A stretch of 64,000 bases of DNA from Limnephilus marmoratus (taxonomy: Eukaryota > Arthropoda > Insecta > Trichoptera > Limnephilidae). The translations under genes were made by a program, and so were the position numbers. The notes beneath the pieces were generated by a model, which was not told where the DNA came from, made no database searches, and saw only the letters and a program-made list of their open reading frames with translations. The stretch spans positions 29,992,734-30,056,733 of the forward strand of contig OU862934.1 in the NCBI GenBank assembly GCA_917880885.1, in the 5' to 3' direction. This document shows positions 43,800 to 54,990 of this stretch, piece after piece; positions within the stretch are counted from its first letter, which is position 1; every line of letters begins with the position of its first letter.

Positions 43800-43880
43800 A
43801 TTTTATTTTCATTGTGTACATAGATTTTTTTTACCCACCTCACTAGACGAAGTCTGTTCCGAGGCGGATAATTAACAATT
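43800..43880 (-). mobile_element. LINE-B 3' terminal fragment, antisense
   Basis: Minus strand: CCGCCTCGGAACAGACTTCG then TCTAGTGAGGTGGG, matching the LINE-B stem-loop at 56417-56456 (CCGCCTCGGAACAGGAATAC, CTAGTGAGGAGGACT). Confidence 0.6.
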
Positions 43881-44002
43881 TTTATTTAGTGAAAAAGATA
43901 TGTATCGAAGTAGACATGGATATAAAAAGATAAAAAATAATATAAGAAGACAAAATAAAAGATAAAACCAAATAAAAAATTAAAAAATATACTTTTAAAT
44001 CA

Positions 44003-44035
44003 TATGCATATACACACAATGTGTGTATATGCATA
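44003..44035. repeat. Perfect palindrome with 15-bp arms
   Basis: TATGCATATACACAC - AAT - GTGTGTATATGCATA. It coincides with the likely 5' end of LINE-C. Confidence 0.85.
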
Positions 44036-44317
44036 GCATGTCATGCTTACAAACATAATGTTGTTATAATACACATACAACAATACTCACATACAACAAT
44101 ACTCACAGTGACAACTGTTCGTTTACACTTTGCTCTCGCAAAAAATCATAAAAAAAACTGAATAATTCGTGTGAATGTTGTGTTTGTATGGATGATATAA
44201 GTGCCAAAGGGTTTCTTTAATATAACAGTAAAAAAAAATATCTATTTCCCTGGATTTTAAACCTTTTTAACGCCAGTTTGAAACTTAACCTAGGATCGTG
44301 TTCTTGTGTTCTATGAA

Positions 44318-45675
44318 ATGTCCTCCCCACCAGTGCAACCCTTGCCTGATGAATGTAGCCATCGGCGTAAAAAGCGAATGATGATGTCCTCAACGTCCTC
44401 ATCACACAAAACAGCCTCGGAACTGATTTCTCCGGTGCTTGAAAACGAGGAATCTGAAGGTGAATCTGATTACTCAGACGTATCTGAAAAGGAGACCCAT
44501 AGTATCCCAGTGTCCTCAGTGAAGATTCTTAATGACGCTCAAGCAAGTCTAAGAGCACATCAAGATGTCCTTGCGGAAAAGCAATCTCGAGTGTCAAAGG
44601 ACCAACAACTACGGATAAGCGGATACATATCTGAAGTTTTCCGATCAGTATCACAGCTGCTGTTAGAAAGAGAAGTCTTCAAAGCTGACCTGGCAACAGC
44701 CAATGCCAAATTAATAATGGCAAAAGGAGAAATTACCATTGAAAAAGCCGAAAACCAACATAGGCTTCAAAAAATTATGCAGTTGGAGTCGGATCTTGGA
44801 CCGGTGATGCGAAGAGTAGCTAATGCCACGGAGGCAAGCCTTTCATTTGCTAACATGGTCAAAAATGGTCCTCAGAAGACGGCACCACCAATTAACCGCT
44901 CAGGACCTAAGTTGGGACCCCCAAACCAGCTGTATGCATCTTCCCAAAGTTGGACTCTGTAAAAGACAGCGAAGATACAAAGCAACTTCTGAAGGACGTG
45001 TTGCGACCATCAGATCTTGGGATACGCGTTACGGGTATGAGGAATATCCGAAATAAAGGAGTTGTGATCCACACGGCCACCAAAGAGGATCAAGAACAAA
45101 TTTTGAAAACCCCATGCCTAAGTAACTCGGTCACTCTGAGCGCCCGATTACCTACAAAACGGCATCCAAGAGTGATTTTCTTCAATGTTCCTCGTGATTT
45201 GACAGATGAGTGCTTCCTGAAAAGTGCCTTAGCTGGAGTACAGGACACAACAGACCTAGAGTCCACGGTCAAAAATTGTAAGCTTAGTCACCTAGCTGGC
45301 GCTCGAACAGGAACAGCTTGCCACCGGATCTACGAGGTTCCTGCCCGCATACGATATATGTTGGTGGAGCAAGGGAAGGTTTTTGTGGACTGGAATGTGT
45401 GCCGTGTCCGTGATTTTATTGGCCTTACAGTATGCTCCAAATGCCAAATGATCGGACATTCTTTCAAGTTTTGCAAGGATCAGCAAAGATGTGGACACTG
45501 TGCAGGAGAAGGTCACGCCCGGATAAACTGCCCCAAAGCTGCCGCCGAGCCAGTTTGTGCTACATGTACCAGGTTTGGGAAGCCCGCTGCACATCCGACT
45601 GGAGACAAGGACTCATGCCCGGCCTACAAAGCTGCCCTCTCCAAGGACTTTGCCACTATTGATTATGGCGTCTAA
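44318..45675 (+). pseudogene. LINE-C ORF1 (gag-like nucleic-acid-binding protein)
   Basis: ATG at 44318 (the open frame begins slightly upstream without an ATG). The N-terminus is serine/acid-rich (LISPVLENEESEGESDYSDV), then a helical, probably coiled-coil region (about residues 75-165, LLLEREVFKADLATANAKLI). A frameshift near 44945 moves to the next frame: VRPSDLGIRV-like text, RVIFFNVPRDLTDECFLKSA (RRM-like), and zinc knuckles CSKCQMIGHSFKFC and CGHCAGEGHARINC (both C-x2-C-x4-H-x4-C), plus a third diverged one (CATCTRFGKPAAH). ORF1 proteins coat LINE RNA. Overlaps ORF2 by 11 bases. Confidence 0.85.
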
Positions 45676-48654
45676 TTATGTTGAAGAAGGTGACGAGGTA
45701 GATTTCGAAAATACTAATAATCTCCAAGATTGGCTAAATGTTCGTAGTAACTGTAGTATGGAAAATATTAATATTGTTCAGTTGAATATAAGATCGATTT
45801 ATAAATACTGGGATACTCTGAATGTCTACTTAAATTCTTGTTGGAAACATATTCATGTGTTAATGTTATGTGAAACGGCTATAGCACCAGAGCTTGTCTG
45901 TCTGTATAATATTCCTGGATTTAAATGCTACAATTATTGTCGAACTAAAAAATCGGGTGGAGGTATATTGTTGTATATTCGAGATGAACTCACGTTTCAA
46001 CAGAAATCAATAGAAACAAATTATTTTGAATGTGTGCTTGGCTCTATGACACTTCCAAACAAGAATATTTTAAATATCGTAGCAATATACCGCCCTCCAA
46101 ACTCCAATAAACCCCAATTTCTCAATGAAATATCTTCCATTCTGTCTAATATAAGCCCCAAAGAAAATATTGTACTTGTAGGAGATATTAATCTGGACTT
46201 ATTAAATTATCAAAACCCACTTATTATGTCATATGAAAATATAATGTCTGATAATTATTTAATGAAATGCATTTGTGACGTAACTAGGGAAGCAGTTCTA
46301 GCGGAAAAAGTTACTCGTTCCTGTTAAGACCACATTTTTGTCCGTTTTAATAGCGGGTCTCAACAAAACGATACTCTTTCTTCATGTGTATGTAATAATA
46401 TTACCATAGCGGATCATTTTTTAACTGCAGTTAATATTAAATATATTGCAAGGAAAAAAGTCGTAGAACGCGGGGAAAGAATTTCGTTTTTATCTCAAAA
46501 CAAAATCGACAAAAATATTTATAATTTTAAGTGGTATAACTTGCCTGAGGAACAAGATTGCAATATGTTATACACTAAAATTAAGGATAATTTTCAGGAT
46601 TTGTATGAACAAAGTAAAATCGTTATGTATTATAAACCCAAAAAAAGACCCCTCGCAATAAAATCTTGGATAACTTCTGATATGTTAGAAAATATTAAAA
46701 AAAAAGACTCACTGTACAGAAGGTGGAAAAATTCTCCTGCAAATAAATTCTTTGAATTAGAATATAAAACTTTCAGGAATAAGGTTACAAAAGAAATCAT
46801 TAAATGTAAGTCTACCTTTTTTAACAATAAATTTAAAAATTATTTCGGAGATACAAAAAAAACTTGGGATGAAGTAAATAAATTATTAGGACGCAAGTCT
46901 AAAAGTAGTTGTGACGAAATAATCTCAAAATATATGTTAAAAACGCATAATGAAGAAACTATAGCAAATAATTTTGTTGAATATTTTACGAGCAGTGTTA
47001 GTTCTATGATACATAAATGCGATTATAAAGCATCGACCGTCAGACCGACAGAAGTGCAACATAGTATGTACCTACCAAGAGCTACCTGCGAAGAAATCAA
47101 TATTATTATTAGCAAACTAAGCAATTCAAAGTTACCAGGGATTGACAACATTCGAATGTTTGACATTAAGAAATATATTAATATTTTAGGGCCTGTTATA
47201 ATTCATTTTATCAATATAATATTAGCACAAGCAGTGATTCCAGATGAACTTAAAAGTAGCATCATTAGACCAATTTACAAAGGCGGCAAACACACAAATG
47301 TACAAAATTATAGGCCGATTAGCATTTTGCCAGCCCTAGAAAAAATACTTGAAAAATACATTTCAATAAAACTTAACAAATATTTAGAATCCTTCTCCTT
47401 GCTAGATCCCAACCAGTATGGTTTTCAAAAGAAAAAAAGTACGGAAATGTTGCTTCAGGAATTTTCAAATCACGTAAATCATGAATTAAATTTAAAAAAA
47501 AATGTGTTGGTTTTATTTATTGATAACTCGAAGGCGTTTGATACCATTGATACAAATAAACTTTTAGAAACATTAGAGGCAATAGGAATTCGAGGAAAGC
47601 TACTAGTTTTGTTAAAAAAATTATTATCGGATCGACAAATAACAGTAAAAATTCTAAACAAATTTAGCAAAAGAAAATACATTTCAACTGGTGTTGCACA
47701 GGGGTCAATTTTAGGGCCAACCCTGTATATTATATACGTCTCAATTATGAGTAAATTGTTTTCATTCGTTAAACATTTTGTGTACGCAGACGATACGGCA
47801 CTCGTAATATCACACGAAGACCTGATTACTGCAATGAACCTTATGCAGCATGATTTTATTGCCCTCCTAAAATGGTCTCATGATGCAGGTCTCATAATAA
47901 ATGCCAAAAAAACTAAAATTATGCACATATGTAAGATCTCCACACGCGAGATATAATGTAATCCCTTCATTATATACACATACATTTGACTGCATACACA
48001 AAAATGTTCCACAGCCCTGTTCATGTGAAACCATTGATTTTGTCAAAAATTATGTATATTTGGGTGTTACCATTGACTGCTACATGAAATGGGATGTACA
48101 CATTACTAATGTTTGTAAACGTCTACGATCTATTGTGGGTAGAATTTATAAAATAAAATATTTCGTGCCTATAAGTACTTTAAAATTAATCTACCTTTCT
48201 CTGGCTGAATCCACAATCCGTTATGGAATCACTTCTTGGGGACATTCTTGTAAAACTAATATAAGTTATATCCAAACATTACAAAACTCCCTTACAAAAT
48301 TGTTAATTCATAAATATACCAATGCACACAAAAGCAATACTAAATTAATATACAAATCTCTGAATGTTTTACCTGTCAGAGGATTATTGTTTTACAATAT
48401 TGTAAGTCAGCATCTTATATTGTCTGATTCCTTGTATAGGGAAAGAGTTTTACATAAACATAATACAAGATTCACTCAAAATGAAGGATTGGTGGTTCCT
48501 TAATGTACCAATAAATACGGTGAAAGAACCCTAAACTATATCGTACCCAGTATATTTAATAAACTACCAATGACAATTAAAAATATAAATGTTTTTACAG
48601 CTAAAGTCAAATACGATCTAAGGAAATGGCTATTAGATGCTGATGATTTATATT
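45665..48654 (+). pseudogene. LINE-C ORF2 (endonuclease and reverse transcriptase)
   Basis: ATG at 45665 overlaps the ORF1 stop. Endonuclease: NIVQLNIRSIYKYWDTL, LMLCETAIAP (metal-binding E), GGGILLYIRDEL, IVAIYRPP, IVLVGDINLDLL; an in-frame TAA (46325) precedes DHIFVRF. Reverse transcriptase: IIRPIYKGG, NYRPISILPALEKIL, QYGFQKKKSTEML, LFIDNSKAFDTID, TGVAQGSILGPTLYIIY and FVYADDTALVIS (catalytic YADD, about 47785). A frameshift near 47940 leads to YVYLGVTIDCYMKWDVH, STIRYGITSWGHSC, HNTRFTQNEGLVVP, a stop at 48501 and NYIVPSIFNKLP to 48654. It would nick DNA and copy its RNA by target-primed reverse transcription; this copy cannot make the full protein. Confidence 0.95.
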
Positions 48655-49016
48655 GATGTCCTACCGAAGACCTTGCTTTCCTAATCGGAATTCACATTCA
48701 CAATTTGTATTACCTTATGTACCTATATTAAACTATAGAAGTACTTGTTGAGTATATTCATTTGTTCAAAATAAATTAATTTGTACTCGTGTGTTATATA
48801 AGGGTTATGCCACTTTTTACTTATTTATATTCATACTTTTCTGTAACTTAACCAACTTATCTTTATTGTTTAACTTATCAACATTATACATACCTAGATA
48901 ATGTTTACTATTGTACCATGTTATTGCAAAAAAAGTTATCATCATGTACCTGCTGACAAACTACATAAGTAGTTTAGCAGGTTTCAAATGTTAACAAAAA
49001 AAAAAAAAAAAAAAAA
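48655..49016 (+). other. LINE-C 3' UTR with stem-loop and poly(A)
   Basis: Stem-loop at 48949-48981: CCTGCT-gac-AAACTAC-ataa-GTAGTTT-AGCAGG. A matching hairpin with different stem bases is at 54914-54947. Poly(A) at 48996-49016. Confidence 0.75.
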
Positions 49017-49506
49017 CATTAAATCATTAAATCATTAAATTTAAATTTTGTTTCTTTATATATTTCCATAAAAAGATTGCATATGTAATTTAAAATTCAC
49101 ATGGAAATAATTGTAAATACAGTAGGTGCATGATAATTAATAAATTAATAAGAAATTATTGATACAGTGGGGACATGATAATTAATGCCCTTGAGGTGAT
49201 TTTTCACAAAAACGGCGCTCTAAAAATTATCCAATTATTAATAATGTGTATTTTGATATTATATAATTTCGTGAGGAAATTATATAGAATGTCTAATGTA
49301 CTCGTGTTAGTTATTTAGGATATTTCGAATATCTGTTCTTTTCTTTTCAGTCAACCATATTAAAAATCTTTTGAACAGCCAGTTCGAGTTATTTGTGGTT
49401 ACGTAAGTTTTTGTTTGTATTAGGAAGATATTGAAAATGTGTGGAGCCAGGTATGATTCATGTTTTTTTGCGAAAAGTTGATTTGATATAGGGAACTAGA
49501 AAGTGA
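49017..49506. other. Unassigned interval with short repeats
   Basis: GAGGTGATTTTTCACAAAAA followed by CGGCGC at 49193-49218 matches 14458-14485. A direct repeat based on GATACAGTGGGGACATGATA / ATTAAT occurs at about 49116 and 49160. Confidence 0.4.
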
Positions 49507-49760
49507 TTATTCAGTTTTGCTCTTGTGTTTTGCGAGTGAAGTATGGTGAGATGATGTCTTGATACAGTTTTTATAGACGATCTTTCTTATGAATAGTTTA
49601 TTTACGTCTAGTAAATTGTTTTCAATCATAAGCCCTTCTATCGGATGTTGGTAAGGTTTTTTAAACATAATTCTAATTATTGTTTTGTGATTTATTTTAA
49701 AAGGATTGAGGAAAGTATCTGCTGCTCCCCCCCACACTGATATACCATATGTTGAATAAG
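49507..49760 (-). pseudogene. LINE-B-like RT C-terminus, antisense
   Basis: Minus strand: WGGAADTFLNPFKINHKTII and RIMFKKPYQHPIEGLM, LLDVNKLFIRKIVYKN, HTSLAKHKSKT. Same module as 15496-15700 (VGWGGCAESIIRPIILVQKL, LDIRQLFTKTSICYI). Truncated on both sides. Confidence 0.75.
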
Positions 49761-49879
49761 TTCACAATTTTGAAAACCTACTACCTACATGTCCTACATG
49801 CATAGTTATGGTAAAAAATGTAAGTTAAATTTTAAATAAATTTAATAATCCTTGTAACCAATGTTTGTTTATTCAAGGT

Positions 49880-49948
49880 AAGATGACATAGGCCTTGAGA
49901 GAAATTATTTTCCTTAAGGCTTCCTATGTGGAGCTCGTGTAAAAAAAA
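49880..49948 (+). mobile_element. LINE-A 3' tip
   Basis: AAGATGACATAGGCCTTGAG, AGAAATTATTTTCC, AAGGCTTCCTATGTGGAGCT, then an A run (49940-49948). Only the hairpin end of LINE-A remains: an extremely 5'-truncated insertion. Confidence 0.7.
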
Positions 49949-50118
49949 GTATTAAAAACTTAAAATTATTTATTGGCGCCATCTGTGAATGCGTAGATTA
50001 TAACGTACGTCACGTTTAACCTGTTGACGTTTAGATATAAAATCAGTAAATTGTGATCTATCGGTGAGGTTAAAGCTATTCCTAGTAGCGTTAAATCATT
50101 TGGTGCCACATTTCATAT

Positions 50119-50440
50119 CGAATGAAGGCAATATTAGCGACACTCGATCGAAAATCTGAAGACAAAAAAATCAGAAAAATATATGTCACCTCTGGGACTC
50201 GAACCCAGGTCCTTCGGTTTCCGGGCCACAACAAAGGTCCTGGGTTCGAGTCCCAGAGGTGACAATATGTTTTTCTGATTTTTCTGTCTCCAGATTTTCG
50301 ATCGAGTTCTTCGAAACCTTCGGTTTCCGGGCCACAACGAAGGTCCTGGGTTCGAGTCCCAGAGGTGCCAATATCTTTTTCTGATTTTTCTGTCTCCAGA
50401 TTTTGGATAGAGTTTTTATTTAATATTGTCTTCATTCAAT
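50119..50440. repeat. Inverted and tandem tRNA-like (3'-half) repeats
   Basis: Unit: CTTCGGTTTCCGGGCCACAA, then AAGGTCCTGGGTTCGAGTCC, CAGAGGTG and TTTTTCTGATTTTTCTGTCT. It includes a perfect T-arm (CTGGG-TTCGAGT-CCCAG), but no D-arm half. There is one inverted copy (50119-50212) and two direct copies (50212-50312 and 50320-50440). The first two form a hairpin with about 70-bp arms. Minus-strand frames here are by-products. Confidence 0.75.
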
Positions 50441-51404
50441 TAAATATTACAATTTGAGGTTTAACTCATAAAGTTAAAAATAAAAATAAAAGAGAGAAAA
50501 ATCTTCAAAAAATCAACCTTTAAAAAAACAATGTTTTTTTACTACAGTACATCTATTTTCAATTTACAGAGACATCTCTTAGGCTGGCTAATAGCCAATT
50601 TCAGAGAAATGCCAGCATACATGTGTGTGCGTGTGTGCCATAAAAGTATGACAGTATGCTTTGTCATCGATAATAAGTCTCTCTGCCGAGTTTAGCCGTG
50701 GGGAAGTGGGTAAATTTAAACTTCAAAAACTTGTATTTATTCAAGAAAACAAAATGGAAATTCAATAAGATGGATTTAAAAATAAATTTAATTTTCATGT
50801 TAACTTAAAGAAAATATTTAATGCCCTTTTTCAATTGCAAACCCTTCTGTAATAAGATAAGATCTCACCCCCTCTATGAAATCCATACATTCTGAAAAAA
50901 TAGTTATTCTCACCCTTGTGAAAACAATCTCCCAATGTAGGCAGCAAATCACTTTATATCTGATAATAATAATATCATCTCCTAGGGTTTATGCTCTCCT
51001 GTCGCTAGGCGGCTAGGCTAACCGAACTTGGCTTTAATGGTACGGGAGATATGGCGTGACAGTGCTTTATGTTGAGTAGAAAGAAGGCTTTTTTTAAAAG
51101 CTAGAAGTGGAGAGGAAACTAATTTGATATTTTTTGATACTCAGGCAACATGTTGTCTTACGTAATTATATACGTTCAAAGGTTCTGATCTCTTTTTATA
51201 AATTTATGCAAATAAATTTCCCTTTACACAAAAGTTTTAATGCAAAATAATTTTAAGAAAGTATAAGGCCTGAAAATTTGGTTAAGGGATGTTTATCAAG
51301 CATGTTTTCGAGAGATGGGAAGGCCGATAAAGATATTGAATGAAGGGTAAATGCAGGTAACTCCATTAATGGAGGACTGAATTCGGTTGGCGCTAATAAA
51401 AAAA
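50441..51404. other. Unassigned interval
   Basis: No gene recognised. A short (GT)n lies near 50622-50636. Confidence 0.35.
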
Positions 51405-51905
51405 ACTGTCTAAAGAAGCGAAACTAGCAGTCCACAATGGCAGTGAGGCACAGAACTGGCAGAGGATGGATGAAAGTAAACTGAATGCTGTTGAAATTAG
51501 ATCCCTGAGGCGGATGTGTGGTAATAAAACCATGTATGATCGTGTGAGAAATGTGGAGAGATGTAAGGCTGATATTATAAGCAAAATGAGTGAGAATAAG
51601 GGACCCTCAGATGGTTTGGACATGTAGAGCGAATGAAAGAATAAAATAGCGTGAGAAGAATATATGACGCAAATGTGAATGGAAGAAGAAGTCGGGGATG
51701 CCCGAGGAAGACATGGCACGATCAAGTGAATCACATACTTGAGTCCGGCCATGTCAAAAGTCAGAATAATAGAAGAGTATGTATGAGACGATGTATGAAT
51801 GTAAGTGAGGCAAAGAGTGTATGCCAAGACCAAGAGTTGTTAGGTGGTCCTTCCTCTCTGCCTACCCCTGCGGGAAAACGGCGCGATGGTTAGTTAGTTA
51901 GTTAT
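51405..51905 (+). pseudogene. RTE-T LINE 3' end with (TTAG)n tail
   Basis: Text: AKLAVHNG, then WQRMDESKLNAVEIRSLRRM, CGNKTMYDRVRN, a disrupted GHVERMKE, then an open part RRIYDANVNGRRSRGCPRKT and WHDQV, ending KRRDG with TAG inside the TTAGTTAGTTAGTTA tail (51890-51904). C-terminal region of an RTE-clade LINE. A deletion removes VLVPTLIYG, which the 9662-9806 copy keeps. Confidence 0.8.
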
Positions 51906-52141
51906 GTTTATCAATAAAACATCTGATCGAAGCCAGAATGAAGTTAGCCTCTCAGAAGCTGGGCGTATTGTAATGGGCCCGCAGATATTTTAAAAGTACA
52001 TGACTGCTAACCCTGTACAAATCTCAAGCGCGCCCCACTGTTGAATTTGGCAAGCACCTCTAGTCTGGAGCCCCAAAACACCTGAAAAAACCCTCGACTC
52101 TGTACAAAAATTGGCAGTCCGTTTGATAGATTCCCGTATAA

Positions 52142-52472
52142 ACACTGGAGCACTTTTTGCCACAATATGGTACTATTTAAAATACCTCGGATTGCTTTGT
52201 TGCCAATTTTGGCAAAATCTTCCCTTATTTGTAAATAATTAAGTAGAAGTTTACGATTTTATAATATTTTTTTATAAATCCAACGAATATGTGATAATCG
52301 ACAAAAGACAGGTGAATTCAATGGCTATATAGAATTATAATAAATTTGTATGTCTCCATATTAAAATTCGGAGGCATGATTTTTTAATGTGGGCGGAAAA
52401 TATTCAAAATGATCACCAAAAAATCTCGAGCAATCAGAGAAAAAGTTTTAAATTGCGCTGTCGCTCCAGTGG
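52142..52472. repeat. piggyBac-type MITE, full copy 2
   Basis: Aligns end to end with 4106-4438. Ends CACTGGAGCAC and GCTCCAGTGG. Flanks ATAA and ATAT instead of TTAA. It is inserted in LINE-A coding text. Confidence 0.75.
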
Positions 52473-52486
52473 ATATATACCCTATA

Positions 52487-52596
52487 GTTACAAGGACAAC
52501 ATACATAACTTATCAGGTAGGTTAGGTTAGGTTAGGATAGGTCAGTTACAAGTAAAACATACCTAATATGTCAGGTAGGTATGTTGTCCTTGTAAC
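52487..52596. repeat. Small inverted-repeat element with TTAGG tract
   Basis: Perfect 18-bp arms GTTACAAGGACAACATAC at both ends. The centre contains GGTTAGGTTAGGTTAGGATA. Confidence 0.75.
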
Positions 52597-52920
52597 ACCC
52601 GTATTACAATGGAAGATGCTCCGAGGGACTGGTGTCACTAATTCCTTCAGTATTGGGGCACAGTCGGGAAAGACTCTACAATATGTCACATGAGAACATA
52701 CGTAAGAACGAGTAAGAACTTACGAGAAAGAACGCGTCTATGACTCGTTCTTACTCGTAAGTCCAACAGCTCGAAAATGAAACGATTTGCTGACCTCTGT
52801 GTTTCCTCCTTCCTAAAGTGGTTTCTTTCCACAAAAATACCCTCCACACAGCATCCCTAAAGATGACAGAGCCCCTGTGAGAAATTATTTTCCTTAGGGC
52901 CTCCTGTGTGGAGTTTACTG

Positions 52921-53249
52921 TCACGAAAAAGGTAAGAACAGCAAGTTAATAATATTTTCTTTCTAAAGCAGAAACAAGAAATAATAATAATATCTCTGAT
53001 AAACTTGCCATGCGAGTGAAACAAACACGTAAGTGACTTACTTTTATAGAGATTCCTATCTCTTTTCGTGATGGAGAAAAGTAAAACTGACAAATATCGT
53101 TTCATTTACTGGAATGTAAGGTCCATTACCTGAAATAAAAGAAAAAGCAAATATTAAAGAAAAGAAAGCTGGAGTCGATAAACAATTTTCATGATTATTT
53201 TTTTAACTTGGCCACGACAATATAAATTAATAATAATTTGATAACATGA
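52921..53249. other. Unassigned interval
   Basis: No feature recognised. Confidence 0.35.
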
Positions 53250-53577
53250 GTACTTTAGTGTTATTTATGATTCGTTGGAATTATTTTTATGGTGTAAGGT
53301 AAACCAAATAGTAGACTATCTTCGTGCAAACATCTTTTTTGATACAAATAATAACGGTAAAATTACATAAAGATAACTGTACAAATATATTTTTTTAAAT
53401 CAAACGTAGTATAAGTACTTATTGTTATTTATGATTCGTTGGAATTTTTTTAATGGTGTAAGGTAAACCAAATAGTAGACCATCGTTGGGCAAACATCTT
53501 TTATGTTACAAAAAATAACGATATAATTACATGAAGATAACTTCAGAAATATTTTTTTAAAAATCAAACGGAGTAAT
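53250..53577 (+). repeat. Tandem duplication, about 164-bp unit, two copies
   Basis: GTTATTTATGATTCGTTGGA, GGTGTAAGGTAAACCAAATA and GCAAACATCTTTT recur in the same order with a period of about 164. Copies differ by scattered substitutions. Non-coding. Confidence 0.8.
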
Positions 53578-53877
53578 AATGTACATGGAAGTTTGATTTC
53601 ACTATATCAATTTATGTAAATAAGATTGATGTGGTGGGCGGGCGGCTCTCATTTGATTATATACAAATCCACAGTTTTATTCCGGTGACAAATTTTAACA
53701 ATATTTTTTCACAGGTGAGATCACACGGAAAAAATGCAAAAAAATTTCATATGATTAAATTACACTTTGAAAAAATTACACAAGTGCAAAACTGAAAAAA
53801 AAAAAACAATTATTTAGCAATTTTTGTGAAGTTTATTCCTGTGTAGATTTGTGATATGTTTTGTCTTTGGTAATTTG

Positions 53878-53934
53878 CTACATGTGGCACTACTACGTGT
53901 TAATTTAACTAACACGTAGTAATGTCACATGTAG
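53878..53934. repeat. Hairpin with 25-bp arms
   Basis: CTACATGTGGCACTACTACG-TGTTA and its inverted copy, 23 of 25 paired, with loop ATTTAAC. Confidence 0.8.
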
Positions 53935-54035
53935 TTCTATAAATAAGGTTAAATATATGGTGAAAAATTGGCTATCGGAAAAACAATATTTATATTGATA
54001 TTTATATCAATGAAAAACTGTTGAATCTGTAGATA
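53935..54035. other. Unassigned short interval
   Basis: No feature recognised. Confidence 0.35.
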
Positions 54036-54857
54036 TGAGGGAGCGGTCCGTATCGGTAGAGTCGGGACGAGAAATAAAAGGCGTCAGTCGATGTAGTGAG
54101 TTAGTCTTTATTGTGGCTACGTAGCGGAGGTCGATGCTGAGCGGGAGCGGAGTGACAGTAGTGATGCTGCTGCGCGATGATGAGTGAAGGAAGGTCAGGA
54201 GACTACGGCGGTGAAGATCACTGGTCTTCAGGAAGCCGGCGTGTTGCCCTACACCGTGGCGGTGTAGACGTGACCTTGGTCCAGGCGATGGCCGTCGTCG
54301 CGTTGACGAGATATGGCGGCTGTGTGTCCAGTGGGTCGGAGCACACACGTGACGCAGGAAGGAACCTTGAGAGGCGATGAGGATGCTGGCGCGTTGCCAG
54401 GTGCTGGTTGCTGCTCGTTGCAGGATGCTGGATGATGGCGCGTTGCCGGTTGTGGTTGCTGCTCGTTGCAGAATGTTGATTGCCATCTCATGTCGAGATG
54501 GTAGTTGGAGAAGTGCCTTGAAGGTGCTGGAATGTTCCTGGGTCACGCTGGATGTTTTGTTCACTGTCGACTGCGCGAGGCCCGTGCCGGGCGCAGGCAC
54601 GATAAGAGTTACTGCACTGCTCGATGTGTTTGTTCGGCCGATGAATGGAAAGTACTGTACTGACTGGCTCCGAGCAAGCGAGCGCGGCTTATATACCCGT
54701 GGCAAGTAATTAGTCTCGTGATAGGTAATGCGCGGTAGGTAGACATGTGCCAGCGGGCGCGCGGTACCTGGCTGTAGATACTTTGTAGATGTGTTTCTAG
54801 TGCGTTCGCCTAGAGTCCAGTGGCGGAGTAATTAATTCGGAACAAGTGGCCGCCACA
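54036..54857 (-). mobile_element. Solo LTR, copy 3, antisense
   Basis: Reversed, it starts TGTGGCGGCCAC and ends CGCTCCCTCA, with TATATAAGC (54683-54695), an AATAAAGACT signal and GCCTTTTATTTCTCGTCC as in copy 1. Flanking 4-mers GATA and CATA differ at one base. The middle is more diverged than between copies 1 and 2. Open frames across it are not proteins. Confidence 0.75.
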
Positions 54858-54990
54858 CATATAAGATGTAAATTTTAAATTTAAAATATGTATATGAGAC
54901 TAAAATATAAGCACCTGTTGACAAGCCAATTAAATTGGCTTAGCAGGACTTGTTTGTTGATTATATTAGGTATTATCTATTCTTTCAATA
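54858..54990 (+). mobile_element. LINE-C 3' UTR fragment
   Basis: Stem-loop at 54914-54947 (CCTGTTGAC-AAGCCAATT-AA-ATTGGCTT-AGCAGG) equals the LINE-C hairpin layout. The solo LTR replaces the upstream part. A-rich end near 54980-54996. Confidence 0.6.

Larger units (their letters stand above)
44004..49016 (+). mobile_element. LINE-C: nearly full-length non-LTR retrotransposon
   Basis: Order: 5' UTR (44004-44317), ORF1 (44318-45675), ORF2 (45665-48654), 3' UTR with stem-loop, and a 21-base poly(A) (48996-49016). A possible 9-bp target duplication TTAAATCAT lies at 43995-44003 and 49019-49027, but the region is AT-rich. Only a frameshift in ORF1, one frameshift and two stops in ORF2 separate it from an intact element. 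Jockey-like two-ORF organisation. Other copies: 18853-19330 and 54858-54990. Confidence 0.85.
51965..52920 (+). pseudogene. LINE-A RT C-terminus and 3' end, interrupted by two small elements
   Basis: Left part: GAPKHLKKTLDSVQKLAVRL-like text (52068-52135, LIDSRI). Right part from 52603: GRCSEGLVSLIPSVLGHSRE, then 3' UTR and stem-loop GACAGAGCCCCTGTGAGAAA ... GGGCCTCCTGTGTGGAG (52855-52914). Between them lie the MITE 52142-52472 and the inverted repeat 52487-52596. The two coding halves are neighbours in other copies (52060 block at 60540; 52603 block at 16960). Confidence 0.75.

Noticed and set aside
50091..50435. Minus-strand frames reading GLEPRTFVVARKP
   Set aside because: By-products of the tRNA-like repeat unit; such frames are common artefacts in repeat-rich genomes.
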